58,392 nt of DNA, taken from contig JAUWYR010000012.1 in NCBI GenBank assembly GCA_030615745.1, forward strand, positions 1 through 58,392, in the 5' to 3' direction. The position numbers were made by a program, and so were the translations under genes. This stretch comes from Candidatus Zixiibacteriota bacterium. GTDB taxonomy: Bacteria; Zixibacteria; MSB-5A5; SM23-73-2. The notes beneath the pieces were generated by a model that saw only the letters and a program-made list of their open reading frames with translations, did not search any database and was not told the DNA's origin. This document shows positions 34,976 through 44,264 of this stretch, piece after piece (within the stretch, counting starts at the first letter, position 1; every line of letters starts with the position of its first letter).

Positions 34976-36301
34976 TTATTTTACAACCTTTCCTACCAAG
35001 TCATAGTCTAAAGTTTCAGTAATTTTCACCTGCACAAAATCTCCAATTTTTAAATTGTTCCCTTTTACAAAAACTACTCCATCTACTTCCGGTGCCTGAT
35101 ATTGGGCTCTTCCAACATAATAACCTTTTTTCTCTTTTGATTTCCCTTCTATTAGAACTTTGATTTTTTTTCCAACCCTCTTTTTATTTTTCTCGAAACT
35201 GATATTCTGTTGCAAAAGCAGAAGTCTGTCGAATCTATCTTGTTTTACTTTAGCTGGAATTTGTCCTTTAAAATCATAGGCTTTTGTGTTTTCCTCTTTT
35301 GAATAAACAAATGCTCCGACCCAATCGAATTTAGTTTTTTCTACAAAATCTAAAAGCTCTTCGAAATCTTTTTCTCTCTCACCGGGAAAGCCTACCAGAA
35401 AAGTTGTTCTTAAAGATAGATCTGGAATTTTTTGCTTCAACTTTTCGATAAGTTCAATTACTTTTTGTTTTGTTATTTTTCTTCCCATTTTTGATAAAAT
35501 CTTATCTGATATATGTTGAAGTGGCAAATCCAAATATTTGCAAACTTTTGGGTTTTTTGAAATTGTTTGTATCAATTCAAAAGAATAGTGTGCAGGATGA
35601 GTGTAAAGCAACCTGATCCATTCGACATCAGTTTTCTCAGACAATAAAGAAAGAAGCTTTTGCAGTTTTTTCTTTTTATATATGTCTTCTCCATATAAAG
35701 TTGTATCCTGAGCAACTAAATTGATCTCCTTTATCCCTTGGTCTGCAAGATATTTTGCTTCTTTTAGAACTTCTTCTGTTGGTTTGCTTCTGTATTTTCC
35801 TCTTATCTGAGGAATAGAACAATAGGTGCAGAAATTCTCACATCCATCAGCGATCCGAAGGTATGCAAAAAAAGGACTGGTGATTATCCTTTTTTCAACT
35901 CTGAGATGTTTTTCTACGTCTGGTTGATTTATAAATCTTATTCTTTTGTTTTTTAAAATCTCTTTGCAAGCAAAACCGATTTTGGGTATATCTGATATTC
36001 CTAAAAGGGCATCTATCTCAGGTATTTTGTGCCACAATAGTTTTGAATATCTTTGAGCTAAACATCCACAAACTATAAGTTTCTTTTTATCTTTGAGTTC
36101 GATTAACCTCCAGATCTCATCCAAAGATTCCTTTTTAGCTTCCTCGATAAAGCCGCATGTGTTTAAAATAAATATATCAGATGTGTTTTCATTCTCCACT
36201 AAATCAAAGTTAGAATCTAAAAGAAAAGCTTTAATTCTTTCGGAATCGATCTGGTTTTTGGCACAACCTAAGGTTATGATACAAATTTTTCTTTTTTCCA
36301 T
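34976..36301 (-). CDS. rimO: Ribosomal protein uS12 methylthiotransferase RimO
   Basis: RimO (441 aa) methylthiolates an Asp of ribosomal protein S12. N-terminal UPF0004 domain with three Cys ('ITLGCAKNQIDSE', 'LNTCGFIEEAKKESLDEI', 'VCGCLAQRY'), radical SAM motif CENFCTYC in 'RIADGCENFCTYCSIPQIRGKYRSKP', and a C-terminal TRAM domain. 'NLVAQDTTLYGEDIY' and 'PLQHISDKILSKMGR' separate RimO from MiaB. It follows lolA on the same strand. Confidence 0.95.
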   Translation of the reverse strand: MEKRKICIITLGCAKNQIDSERIKAFLLDSNFDLVENENTSDIFILNTCGFIEEAKKESLDEIWRLIELKDKKKLIVCGCLAQRYSKLLWHKIPEIDALLGISDIPKIGFACKEILKNKRIRFINQPDVEKHLRVEKRIITSPFFAYLRIADGCENFCTYCSIPQIRGKYRSKPTEEVLKEAKYLADQGIKEINLVAQDTTLYGEDIYKKKKLQKLLSLLSEKTDVEWIRLLYTHPAHYSFELIQTISKNPKVCKYLDLPLQHISDKILSKMGRKITKQKVIELIEKLKQKIPDLSLRTTFLVGFPGEREKDFEELLDFVEKTKFDWVGAFVYSKEENTKAYDFKGQIPAKVKQDRFDRLLLLQQNISFEKNKKRVGKKIKVLIEGKSKEKKGYYVGRAQYQAPEVDGVVFVKGNNLKIGDFVQVKITETLDYDLVGKVVK

Positions 36302-36311
36302 AATAATTTAA

Positions 36312-36334
36312 AGCACAGGATCTTAACCTGTGCT
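36312..36334. repeat. AGCACAGG/CCTGTGCT hairpin
   Basis: An 8-bp perfect stem with a 7-base loop lies in the lolA-rimO gap, 10 bases upstream of rimO. It could affect rimO expression. Confidence 0.6.
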
Positions 36335-36374
36335 ATCAGAAGATAAATTTAATTTTTTTAGATGAAAAAGACCC

Positions 36375-37043
36375 TCATCTGGTCAGATCAACGACTTCAA
36401 CACCCTTTGGAGCCCTGAACACAAACTCAGAATCTTTTATTTTTGAATTAGTCTTTATCTTGGAAAAAACAAAACTTACCAGATTATCATTTATATCCCG
36501 ATATTCTAATTTTTTTATCAAAAAGCTTTTTTTGTCCACCCATAAGATAAGCCTTTTTATAAAAAGATTATTTTCATCCTTTACTTTTTTTTCAAGCTTT
36601 TTAGGAGATAAAACCAATTTATAACACAATTTTTTTTCAATCTTCTCTTCTCCTGCCAGTTGCGGATTATAATTTTTTCTGAAATTGTATAAATACTGAT
36701 TTGGCTTAAAGATTTTCCTAGATTTGTCTATCTTTGATTTTGTTACCTGCTTATTATTCTCAGAGAAGACCCAGAGGGTTTCGCCGTCAGTTGTTATGAC
36801 CTCTTTTTTTGTCTCGATCTTAAACATATCTGGATTTTTCAGATACATCATACCTTTTACTTCTTGAGTATCTGAAAAAACAGAGGATTCAACCCTCTGA
36901 ACAAACTCCATTGAGACATCTTTTAGCAAGTTATATTTTTTTTCAATCTCTTTTGCTATTTTTTCAGAAGTTATAGCATAGGAAATTGGGGAAAAAAAGA
37001 AAATAAATCCTAAAAGTGAGAAAAGTATTTTATTTTTATTCAA
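36375..37043 (-). CDS. lolA: outer-membrane lipoprotein carrier LolA-like protein
   Basis: The 222-aa product ferries lipoproteins across the periplasm. The start is placed at TTG 37043: an AAAAGGA SD lies eight bases upstream, and it gives a signal peptide (about 1-24, 'ILFSLLGFIFFFSPISYA'). The ATG used by a longer frame lies inside ftsK. Family features: 'ISSEKIAKEIEKKYNLLKDVSMEFVQRV' (seen as TSEKIAKEI...), 'GMMYLKNPDMFKIETKKEVITTDGETLWVFSENNKQV'. It overlaps the ftsK 3' end by 8 bases. Confidence 0.88.
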   Translation of the reverse strand: MNKNKILFSLLGFIFFFSPISYAITSEKIAKEIEKKYNLLKDVSMEFVQRVESSVFSDTQEVKGMMYLKNPDMFKIETKKEVITTDGETLWVFSENNKQVTKSKIDKSRKIFKPNQYLYNFRKNYNPQLAGEEKIEKKLCYKLVLSPKKLEKKVKDENNLFIKRLILWVDKKSFLIKKLEYRDINDNLVSFVFSKIKTNSKIKDSEFVFRAPKGVEVVDLTR

Positions 37044-39252
37044 CTTTTTTCCTTTTAAGAAATTCTTTTTTTTCAAGGTATGATGCATCCACCAGAACTT
37101 CTCTTGCTTTGCTTCCATCATATGGTCCCACAATCCCTTCTTCCTCGAGTTGATCGATCAGTCTTGCTGCTCTCTGGTAACCTATTTCAAGTCTTCTCTG
37201 CAAGAGTGAGACAGAGCCCTGCTTGTGCCTTATCACAAGTTCCGCTGCCTTGAGGAAAAGGTTGCCTTTTCCCTTTTCTAAATAAACTTCTTGTTCTGTT
37301 GTCTCTTCTTTTTCAAAAATATTAAGAGGCTTAACAGAATAGTTCTGGTTTTTGAGAAACTCGACAATCCTTTCTGTATCCTCTCTTGAGATATAAGCTC
37401 CATGAACTCTCTCTGGCTCAGGATGACCGGGCCTGATAAAGAGCATATCACCTTTTCCCAGAAGTTTTTCAGCGCCATTCACATCCAGAATAGTCCTCGA
37501 ATCTACCTTGGAGGCGACCTGAAACGCAATTCGCGCTGAGAAATTCGCTTTGATAAGACCGGTAATAACATCAACAGATGGTCTCTGAGTTGCCAGTATA
37601 AGATGAATGCCAACAGCCCTTGCCATCTGTGCTAACCTGGTTATTAAAGCCTCTATCCGAGTGGAGCCGGCCATCATCAAATCAGCCAGCTCATCCACTA
37701 TGATAATGAGATATGGCAGAATTTTACTTTCTTTACGATTGAAATCCTCTATATTTCTTGTTCCTGCCTGGGCTAACTTTTTGTATCTCCCCTCCATCTC
37801 TATTACTATCTCAGAAAGGATTTTCTCAGCAAGCTTCGGGCTTGTTACCACTTTTTTTTCGAGGTGAGGGATTCCATCATAACAGGTTAACTCCAGCATC
37901 TTAGGATCGATCATCATAAACCTCACCTCATCCGGATGAAGTCTGAACAAAAGGCTTGTTATGATCGAATTTATACATATACTTTTGCCCGAGCCTGTTG
38001 ACCCGGCGATCAGAAGATGGGGCATAGATGATAAGTCTGTGACAAAAGGTTCGCCTGAGATGGTCTTTCCGAGTGCTAAAGCCAATCTATAGGATGTATC
38101 CAAAAAAGCAGATGAGGTCAAAATATCTTTAAGGTAGACTATTTGAGGAGAGCGATTTGGGATTTCAACTCCAACCGCAGCTTTTCCTGGAACCGGGGCA
38201 ACTATCCTTACCCTCCTTGCCTGTAAAGCTAAAGCCAGATCATCTGATAATCCCACGATCTGATTCACCTTTACGCCCGGAGCTGGTTTGAACTCATATC
38301 TTGTGATCACGGGTCCTGGAAATTTCTCTATGAAGTCCCCTTCGATTTCCACCTCAAAGGTTGATAAGGTTTCATTTAAAGCTTTTGCAGTCTGGTTTAG
38401 TTCCTCAGTTGAGACAGAGGATTTGGTCTGTGAAGGGTCTTCCAATAGCTCTAAATAGGGAAATTCATATCCTTCAAATTTGTATTCTTCTCTTTTCAAC
38501 TCAAATGAATTTTTTTCTTTTGTGACTGACTTTTTTTCACCTTTATACTCAGGCTCCAGCTCTTTTTCAAAAAGCACTTCAGGTTTTTTCTTTAATTCTT
38601 TTTCGAGTTTTCTTTTTTTTGATTTTATTTTTCTTCTCTGATTAAGCGAGCTTAAGGGCTTTCGTATTTTCGTAAACAAAAACCCGAAACCGGATATCCA
38701 CTCACCTAATCTGAATGGTGAGATCGTTACAACTAAGATTATAAGAATTGCAATTCCTATTATATATGAACCAGCTATTCCGAAAAGTTTTAAAGATAAG
38801 ATGGTCAAATTAAATGCTATCCAACCTCCGAAATCGACTGAGGAGAAGGTATAAAGATTATTTTTGGTAATTGCATTTATATTTAAGACAGCTCCAAATA
38901 CTAAAACCCAAAAAAAGATATAAAGAAGTTTTTTAAAAGAACCTTTTATCTCTAATCTAAAAAGCAGGTTAGTTCCTAAAAGGAGTAGAAATATCGGGAG
39001 AAGAAAAGCGGAAAATCCCAGTATGTAAAACAGGGAATAGGAGACATAAGCTCCTACCAGTCCTGCCTGGTTTTCCACCTCTTGAGAAAAATGAGTTTTT
39101 AGAGTTTTTGTTTCTTTTCCCTGGATTAATTTCAAATCGTTAGTGTGATCATAGGTGAAAAGGCTCAATGCCAGGAAGAAAGCTAAAGCTAAAAGTAAAA
39201 TCCCTAAGATCTCATTTCTTCTTGACTCAGATATTTTCGAAAAAAAGCCCAT
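37036..39252 (-). CDS. ftsK: DNA translocase FtsK/SpoIIIE
   Basis: FtsK (738 aa) pumps DNA at the division septum. Four N-terminal membrane segments (about 15-190) precede a charged linker. The motor domain carries 'PGPVITRYEFKPAPGVKVNQI' (alpha region), Walker A 'IAGSTGSGKSICIN' and Walker B 'IIVDELADLMM'. The C-terminal gamma winged helix 'AAELVIRHKQGSVSLLQRRLEIGYQRAARLIDQLEEEGIVGPYDG' reads KOPS-type sequences in homologues. It is the first gene of ftsK-lolA-rimO. No strong promoter was found upstream. Confidence 0.97.
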   Translation of the reverse strand: MGFFSKISESRRNEILGILLLALAFFLALSLFTYDHTNDLKLIQGKETKTLKTHFSQEVENQAGLVGAYVSYSLFYILGFSAFLLPIFLLLLGTNLLFRLEIKGSFKKLLYIFFWVLVFGAVLNINAITKNNLYTFSSVDFGGWIAFNLTILSLKLFGIAGSYIIGIAILIILVVTISPFRLGEWISGFGFLFTKIRKPLSSLNQRRKIKSKKRKLEKELKKKPEVLFEKELEPEYKGEKKSVTKEKNSFELKREEYKFEGYEFPYLELLEDPSQTKSSVSTEELNQTAKALNETLSTFEVEIEGDFIEKFPGPVITRYEFKPAPGVKVNQIVGLSDDLALALQARRVRIVAPVPGKAAVGVEIPNRSPQIVYLKDILTSSAFLDTSYRLALALGKTISGEPFVTDLSSMPHLLIAGSTGSGKSICINSIITSLLFRLHPDEVRFMMIDPKMLELTCYDGIPHLEKKVVTSPKLAEKILSEIVIEMEGRYKKLAQAGTRNIEDFNRKESKILPYLIIIVDELADLMMAGSTRIEALITRLAQMARAVGIHLILATQRPSVDVITGLIKANFSARIAFQVASKVDSRTILDVNGAEKLLGKGDMLFIRPGHPEPERVHGAYISREDTERIVEFLKNQNYSVKPLNIFEKEETTEQEVYLEKGKGNLFLKAAELVIRHKQGSVSLLQRRLEIGYQRAARLIDQLEEEGIVGPYDGSKAREVLVDASYLEKKEFLKRKKVE

Positions 39253-39709
39253 AATTTCTAAAGGTTAAATTTTTTTACTTCTTACTAAATTTGTTTTGCC
39301 CGTTCAAAAAACCCTCTATTAAATCTTTCGAAAAAGACTTGTCTTTTCTTAATTTACGAATTTAATAGAATAATTTTGAGGAGTCAATAGGAAAATGAGT
39401 TTTTGGTTTTATGAATAGAGGAAAAAAATGCTTGATTTTTGGAGGGGGATTGGGTAATATTTAGATGACAGAAGGAAAAGATATAATTGGGGATCAACTG
39501 TTTTTGGATGCTTCAGCAATAAGAATCCCGAAGCTAAATAGTACCTGCGTTGCCCAATGCTTATGTATCGAGAGGTATAACTTGCGGTGCAACATTTAAT
39601 ACCAAATAATGAAAACACTTTGACTTTTGAGGGGATAACAGCTAAGATAAAGAAGAGTAAACTTTTAGTTCGTAAACAACCAGCTAGATGAAAGCACGAG
39701 GAGGTTTTA
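39253..39709. other. gap with a possible gene fragment
   Basis: 39581-39691 is an open frame without a start that reads 'LAVQHLIPNNENTLTFEGIT' and ends KKSKLLVRKQPAR. It looks protein-like, but I cannot name a family; it could be the end of a decayed gene. Near 39526-39540 is a piece (AATCCCGAAGCTAAA) of the repeat also found at 4305 and 40325. Otherwise I see nothing. Confidence 0.35.
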
Positions 39710-40243
39710 ATGGAGAAAAAAAGATTCTTGGAGGTGCAATACTTGACTTTGAGGAAAGAGATTGAGGAAACAAAGAGCCGAACTTTCAAGATACTTGTGG
39801 GGGGCGTTACTGTCGTACCTGCGGCTCAGTTTCTTGCTCAGAGTCTTGGGATAGAGGTTCTTCAGCTATTGTTACCATTTCTGGTGATGATCATTATGCT
39901 CCTATTTCTTGCAGAGAACAATGCACTAATGCGATGTGGTCGTTACATAAGATTGCATATTGAACCTAAGATACCTGAAGTTACGGGTTGGGAGGTTTGG
40001 CTGGAGAAACCAAGTGAGTTTAACCCGCGGGCTGTTGATCACTACGTAATCTACAGCTTTTATTTGCTCTCTGCGTTGTACTACATTGTTTCAGTATATC
40101 TCGCCGCAAGCATTGCCTTCGTTACTTACGACTTGGTTGGTTTGGCTGTTGCTTTAGGCGTATATATAGCTTTGGGAATCGGGATAGCGATTCTGCTCGT
40201 CTTAAAGGTGAAAGCTACTACTACGACAAAACTTGAACGCTGA
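39710..40243 (+). CDS. hypothetical membrane protein
   Basis: The 177-aa product starts after an excellent SD (GAGGAGG, 39699-39705). The N-terminal ~25 residues are charged and helical, two segments (about 28-65) and two near the C-terminus (about 108-168) are hydrophobic, and between them lies a region with 'RCGRYIRLHIEPKIPEVTGWEVWLEK'. I do not recognise the family. Codons are somewhat more GC-rich than the neighbours. A repeat block follows the stop. Confidence 0.7.
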   Translation: MEKKRFLEVQYLTLRKEIEETKSRTFKILVGGVTVVPAAQFLAQSLGIEVLQLLLPFLVMIIMLLFLAENNALMRCGRYIRLHIEPKIPEVTGWEVWLEKPSEFNPRAVDHYVIYSFYLLSALYYIVSVYLAASIAFVTYDLVGLAVALGVYIALGIGIAILLVLKVKATTTTKLER

Positions 40244-40282
40244 TTCGCTAAGCACCTGCAATCGACGGCGTGTTTGTAACTC

Positions 40283-40470
40283 TCCCTGATCCTTCGGGAA
40301 TCCGAAGGATGCTTCGCATAGGAATTCCCGAAGCTAAGTAGCATCGGCAAATCCTAATGCCTTTGCATCAAAAGAACAATATGTTGTGCCCGCCAGGTCC
40401 CTCCTGGCCGGACAGGCTGACCTGGCGGGAATACCTGGTCGGGTCAGGGGACCTGACCAGCACTGATGTA
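40283..40470. repeat. palindromic repeat block running into the hutH 3' end
   Basis: CCTTCGG-GAAT-CCGAAGG (40283-40299); GGAATTCCCGAAGC and GCATCGGCAAA pieces (about 40321-40352); CCCGCCAGGTC/GACCTGGCGGG with an inserted module (40403-40416); CTGGTC/GACCAG (about 40435-40460). The right end, read on the minus strand, contains AATTACATC then GTGCTGGTC, which also occurs at about 14451-14470 and encodes the last residues of HutH. Confidence 0.8.
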
Positions 40471-41970
40471 ATTTTTCAGCCCGAAGTTGTTTCGCATCAA
40501 TTCCTTCACCTTTATGATATCACCAACCATTACCCTATCTTCTTTCAATTCTTTAACCTTTTGTCTTATCTTTCGATAGATTTTTCTGGTTCCAATTCCT
40601 GGCAAAAGAGGAGCTCTGAAATCTATTCCCTGGGAGGCGGCTAAAAACTCGATGGCTAAAACATCCTCGGTATTATTTACGATCTCCCTCGCTTTTCTGG
40701 CTGATATTGTGCCCATCGAGACATGGTCTTCCTGGTTTATAGATGTTGGAATTGAATCGACTGATGCTGGATGAGACAATACTTTGTTTTCCGAGACTAA
40801 AGCGGCTGATGCTATCTGAGCCATCATAAATCCTGAGTTTATCCCTGGATTTTGAACGATAAATGCTGGCAGACCAGAGATGTTAGGGTTGCATAAGGCG
40901 GCAATCCTTCGCTCAGAGATATTGGCTAACTCTGACACTGCTATTCCCAGAAAGTCTAAAGCGAAAGCTATCGGTTCTCCGTGAAAATTACCTCCTGAGA
41001 TAACCTCTTTTTCATCAGGAAAAACTAAGGGATTATCTGTTGCTGAATTTATCTCTATCTCCAAGACTTTCCTTGTATATCCTAATACATCTCGAATAGC
41101 TCCGTGAACCTGAGGGATGCATCTGAAAGAGTAAGGGTCTTGAACCTTTGGACAGGCTTTGTGAAATTCTCTTATCTGTGAATTTCTCATAAGCTCCCTC
41201 AGGTTTTTTGCGGATATTTCCTGCCCTTTGAATCTCCTTACGTTTTGGATTTTTTCATCGAAGGCAACTGGTGTGCACAATGAAGCCTCTGCGCTCAGAG
41301 CACCGGCCATATCAGCAAGTTCAGCTAATCTTTGCGCTTTTAGAAGAGTTAATACTCCGATAGCAGTCATAACCTGAGTTCCATTGATTAGAGCAAGCCC
41401 TTCTTTTGCGGAGAGTTTTAAAGGTTTGATTTTTGCCCTTCTGATTGCATTTTGACCTTTTAAAAGCCTATCTTTGTAAAATGCCCAACCTTCTCCAATC
41501 ATAACCAGTCCGATGAAAGCTAAAGGTGCTAAATCGCCTGAGGCGCCAACAGAGCCTTTTTCAGGAATCAACGGATGAACGCCTTTATTAATCATATCAA
41601 CCAGAGTCTGGACTATCTCTAATCTCACTCCAGAGTATCCTTTTGCTAAAACATTCGCCCTTAAAAGCATAATGGCTCTAACTTCCTCCTCAGAGAAAAC
41701 AGGACCAACTGATAGAGCATGAGATAAGATCAAATTTCTTTGCAGCTTCTCAATATCTTTTTTGCCAATCCTTTCACAACAGAGTTTTCCAAAACCTGTA
41801 TTTATTCCATAAACAGTCTTTTCAGATTGGATTAGTTTCTCAACAAATTCGCGGCACTTTTTTATCTTTCCCCCCGCTTTTTTAGATATTGCAACCTCAG
41901 CTTTTCTGGTTGCAATAGCTTGAACATCCTCAAGTGTAAGTGAGTCCCCGTCAATTAAAATCTTTCTCAT
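40444..41970 (-). CDS. hutH: histidine ammonia-lyase-like enzyme
   Basis: The 508-aa enzyme deaminates histidine to urocanate in typical members. The MIO cofactor triad is the Ala-Ser-Gly in 'GSVGASGDLAPLA'; 'ATDNPLVFPDEKEVISGGNFHGEP' and 'SIPTSINQEDHVSMGTISARK' are diagnostic. The start ATG 41970 follows TTTGGAG. No hutU, hutI or hutG is in the window, so an isolated aromatic ammonia-lyase role is possible. The C-terminal ~10 residues (NYISAGQVP) are encoded by an intergenic repeat, which seems to have replaced the original end. Confidence 0.92.
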   Translation of the reverse strand: MRKILIDGDSLTLEDVQAIATRKAEVAISKKAGGKIKKCREFVEKLIQSEKTVYGINTGFGKLCCERIGKKDIEKLQRNLILSHALSVGPVFSEEEVRAIMLLRANVLAKGYSGVRLEIVQTLVDMINKGVHPLIPEKGSVGASGDLAPLAFIGLVMIGEGWAFYKDRLLKGQNAIRRAKIKPLKLSAKEGLALINGTQVMTAIGVLTLLKAQRLAELADMAGALSAEASLCTPVAFDEKIQNVRRFKGQEISAKNLRELMRNSQIREFHKACPKVQDPYSFRCIPQVHGAIRDVLGYTRKVLEIEINSATDNPLVFPDEKEVISGGNFHGEPIAFALDFLGIAVSELANISERRIAALCNPNISGLPAFIVQNPGINSGFMMAQIASAALVSENKVLSHPASVDSIPTSINQEDHVSMGTISARKAREIVNNTEDVLAIEFLAASQGIDFRAPLLPGIGTRKIYRKIRQKVKELKEDRVMVGDIIKVKELMRNNFGLKNYISAGQVP

Positions 41971-42080
41971 TTTTTTCTCCAAAGATTAAGACAATGTTTA
42001 TTAGAAAGAAAAAACTTTTTAATTTTTGATAATATATAACATAAGTGAATTAAAACAAGATGAAATTTTGCAAAATACAA

Positions 42081-42160
42081 TGGAGTGTCAAGCTTCAGCT
42101 TGACCAAAGAATTCTTGAAGAAAAAAAACCTTTTTGGTAAACCTGAAGGTTTACACTCCA
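42081..42160. repeat. two GGAGTG-flanked hairpins
   Basis: GTCAAGC-TTCA-GCTTGAC (42087-42104) and GTAAACC-TGAA-GGTTTAC (42137-42154), in opposite orientation, each with GGAGTG on its outer side. Both lie in the pfkB-hutH gap. Confidence 0.85.
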
Positions 42161-42177
42161 AAGAAAACGAAAAGATT

Positions 42178-43092
42178 TTACCTTTTATATTCTGAAAGTT
42201 TTTTCAAGTTCTCTATTCCTGAGTATCTGCATCTCTGAGTGGCGATGAAATTGGCAAATTCAAAAGATTTTTTGGGCTCTTTATTTTTAAGATAATAAAT
42301 TATGAAAGCAGATGAGAATATATCGCCACAACCTGTGGTGTCAACAACTTTTTCGATCTTAGGAACTTTCACTCTTTGGGCTTTTGCTTTATTTTTATAT
42401 TTGCTGATAAAATATCCGCTTTTTTCACCATTGGTCACCAGAATGAATTTTACTCCCAAATTCAAAATTTTTTCACCGAAATCTTTAATGGCTTTTAAAG
42501 TTTTTAGCTCTTTTTTTGCCAAAGTCAGAAGCTCTAAAAAATTTAGCTGCAAAATATCTGCTTGTGAAATCCATTCTTTCCATCTGGAAGGGGGTCTTTG
42601 AAATCTTTTGCCATCCTTTTTTATTCCTAAAGTCAAGCTGTGCAGGTCCATAAAAATCAAAGCATCTGAATTTTTTCTTATCTTTTTTAAAGTAGCCAAG
42701 CTCAAATCAAAACCTGAGATGAAATTGACCAATATCACATCTGACTTTAAGAAGGGCTTAATATCTTTAAACAAAAGTTTCGGAACTGAGTATCTTAACA
42801 CCTCTTTCCTTTCTCCGATCTTATCGTAATATAAAAAAGCATGATTATTTTTTTTCTTAACTTTAGTAATTCCAGAAAGATCCACATTTCTAAGGTCTTC
42901 AAGATAAGCCATAACCTCTGGGAAGAGATCATAGCCTAAGTTGCAAACCGGGAGAATTTTTACCCTGTCTTTACCTAAATATGAGAGGGCTAAAATGTTA
43001 AATAAAATCCCTCCAAAGCTTTGTTTTGCTCTGCCATCGGGGAATATGATAGTATCTTTGTTAATAGTTCCGATTATAGTTATATTAAACAT
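42178..43092 (-). CDS. PfkB family carbohydrate kinase
   Basis: The 304-aa protein matches the ribokinase/PfkB family: N-terminal 'IIGTINKDTIIFPDGRAKQSFGGILFNILALSYLG' (substrate-side Gly motif) and C-terminal 'VVDTTGCGDIFSSAFIIYYLKN' (anion hole GCGD with catalytic Asp). The sugar substrate cannot be told from sequence. It shares the strand with the envelope genes at 43207-46421, but its position does not prove a role there. Confidence 0.88.
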   Translation of the reverse strand: MFNITIIGTINKDTIIFPDGRAKQSFGGILFNILALSYLGKDRVKILPVCNLGYDLFPEVMAYLEDLRNVDLSGITKVKKKNNHAFLYYDKIGERKEVLRYSVPKLLFKDIKPFLKSDVILVNFISGFDLSLATLKKIRKNSDALIFMDLHSLTLGIKKDGKRFQRPPSRWKEWISQADILQLNFLELLTLAKKELKTLKAIKDFGEKILNLGVKFILVTNGEKSGYFISKYKNKAKAQRVKVPKIEKVVDTTGCGDIFSSAFIIYYLKNKEPKKSFEFANFIATQRCRYSGIENLKKLSEYKR

Positions 43093-43120
43093 AAGCTGAG
43101 AATTACCACTTTTTACTGAT

Positions 43121-43167
43121 AGGTCTTTTTAGTCCAGCTTTTGGTGGAGCTGGGAGTTCCGCCCTAT
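43121..43167. repeat. large imperfect hairpin
   Basis: GATAGG (left) pairs with CCTATC (right) and encloses CCAGCT/AGCTGG in the pfkB-waaF gap. It may belong to the dispersed hairpin families, but no close partner was seen. Confidence 0.5.
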
Positions 43168-43206
43168 CAACATAAAGATACAAATAGGATATAATCAATA
43201 TTGACT

Positions 43207-44244
43207 CTATTTTTTTATTTTCTCTGAAACTGCCTTAAAAACTTCCTCAACAGTTATGTCTTTCATACATCTGAAATGCTCTTCCGGACATTTTTTCTTC
43301 CCATGTATTCCGCAGGGTCTGCAATAAAGCTTTTTTTGTATGATGATATTATCATCTCCATAAGGTCCAAAGCCGAAATCTGGCGTAGTTGAACCGAAGA
43401 TGGCAATAGTTGGGGCCCTCATAGCTGAGGCTATGTGGACTGGTGCACTGTCATTGGATAAAAGAACTTCACTTTTTGAGATTAAGACAGCTGACTGTAA
43501 AATTGTTGTTTTTCCTGCTAAAACTTTTGGCTTTTGTTTCATCATTTCACTTATTTTTTGGCAAAGAAATTTGTCCTCTTCTCCTCCTACTAAAACAATT
43601 TTTAGTTTTTCTTTTTCGGTTAAAAGATCAGCAACCTGGGCAAATCTTTGGGCAAGCCATCTTTTGGTCTGCCATACTGAGCCCGGTGCAATTGCTACTA
43701 TTTTATCTTTTTCATCTATTCCTGAATCTTTTAAAAATCTTGAGATAAAGAGAGTATCCCTCTCAGATGGGAAAAGTTCAGGTGGGAGGTTTAAAGGTTC
43801 AAAGTTGAAATGGTTCAATAGTGAAAGGTTGCGTTCTATTTCGTGAATTAAAGAATTGTATTTAACCTTTTTTGTAAATAGAAAAAAGCCTTCAGATCTG
43901 TCGAATCCTATTCTTTCCGGGATTTTTGAAAGGTAAGCTAAAAGTGCGCTCCTTAAGGAGCGATGAGGGATCAAAGCTAAATCGAATTTTTTTTGTTTTA
44001 TCTTTTTCACCAGACGAAAAAAGTCTGAAACTTTTTTTTCATCTCTTTTTTTATCATAGATGATTATATCATCAAGATAAGGATTATTTGAAAAAACCCC
44101 TTTGGTCTGAGGTATCAAAAGAAAAGAGAGTTTAGCTTCTGGAAAAAGCTTTCTTGTGGCTTTAACCAGAGGGGTGGTTAAAATCACGTCGCCTAAGAAG
44201 GCGGTGTTGATGATCAATATTTTTTTTATAAATTCAAAAATCAA
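43207..44244 (-). CDS. glycosyltransferase family 9 (heptosyltransferase-like)
   Basis: The 345-aa enzyme resembles LPS heptosyltransferase II: 'ILIINTAFLGDVILTTPLVKATRKLFPEAKLSFLLIP', 'VAIAPGSVWQTKRWLAQRFAQVADLL', 'LVGGEEDKFLC', 'LLSNDSAPVHIASAMRAPTIAIFGSTTPDFGFGPYG', then a Cys-rich 'CRPCGIHGKKKCPEEHFRC'. It would add heptose to the inner core. The TTG at 44244 is the furthest start; no SD is visible, so initiation could lie a few codons later. Upstream neighbours are envelope genes. Confidence 0.88.
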   Translation of the reverse strand: MIFEFIKKILIINTAFLGDVILTTPLVKATRKLFPEAKLSFLLIPQTKGVFSNNPYLDDIIIYDKKRDEKKVSDFFRLVKKIKQKKFDLALIPHRSLRSALLAYLSKIPERIGFDRSEGFFLFTKKVKYNSLIHEIERNLSLLNHFNFEPLNLPPELFPSERDTLFISRFLKDSGIDEKDKIVAIAPGSVWQTKRWLAQRFAQVADLLTEKEKLKIVLVGGEEDKFLCQKISEMMKQKPKVLAGKTTILQSAVLISKSEVLLSNDSAPVHIASAMRAPTIAIFGSTTPDFGFGPYGDDNIIIQKKLYCRPCGIHGKKKCPEEHFRCMKDITVEEVFKAVSEKIKK

Positions 44245-44264
44245 AATGCAAAATTAAAAATTTA

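Noticed and set aside
39409-39789. Minus-strand ORF of 126 codons
   Set aside because: It overlaps the start and SD of the better supported gene at 39710 and a repeat fragment; composition is not protein-like.
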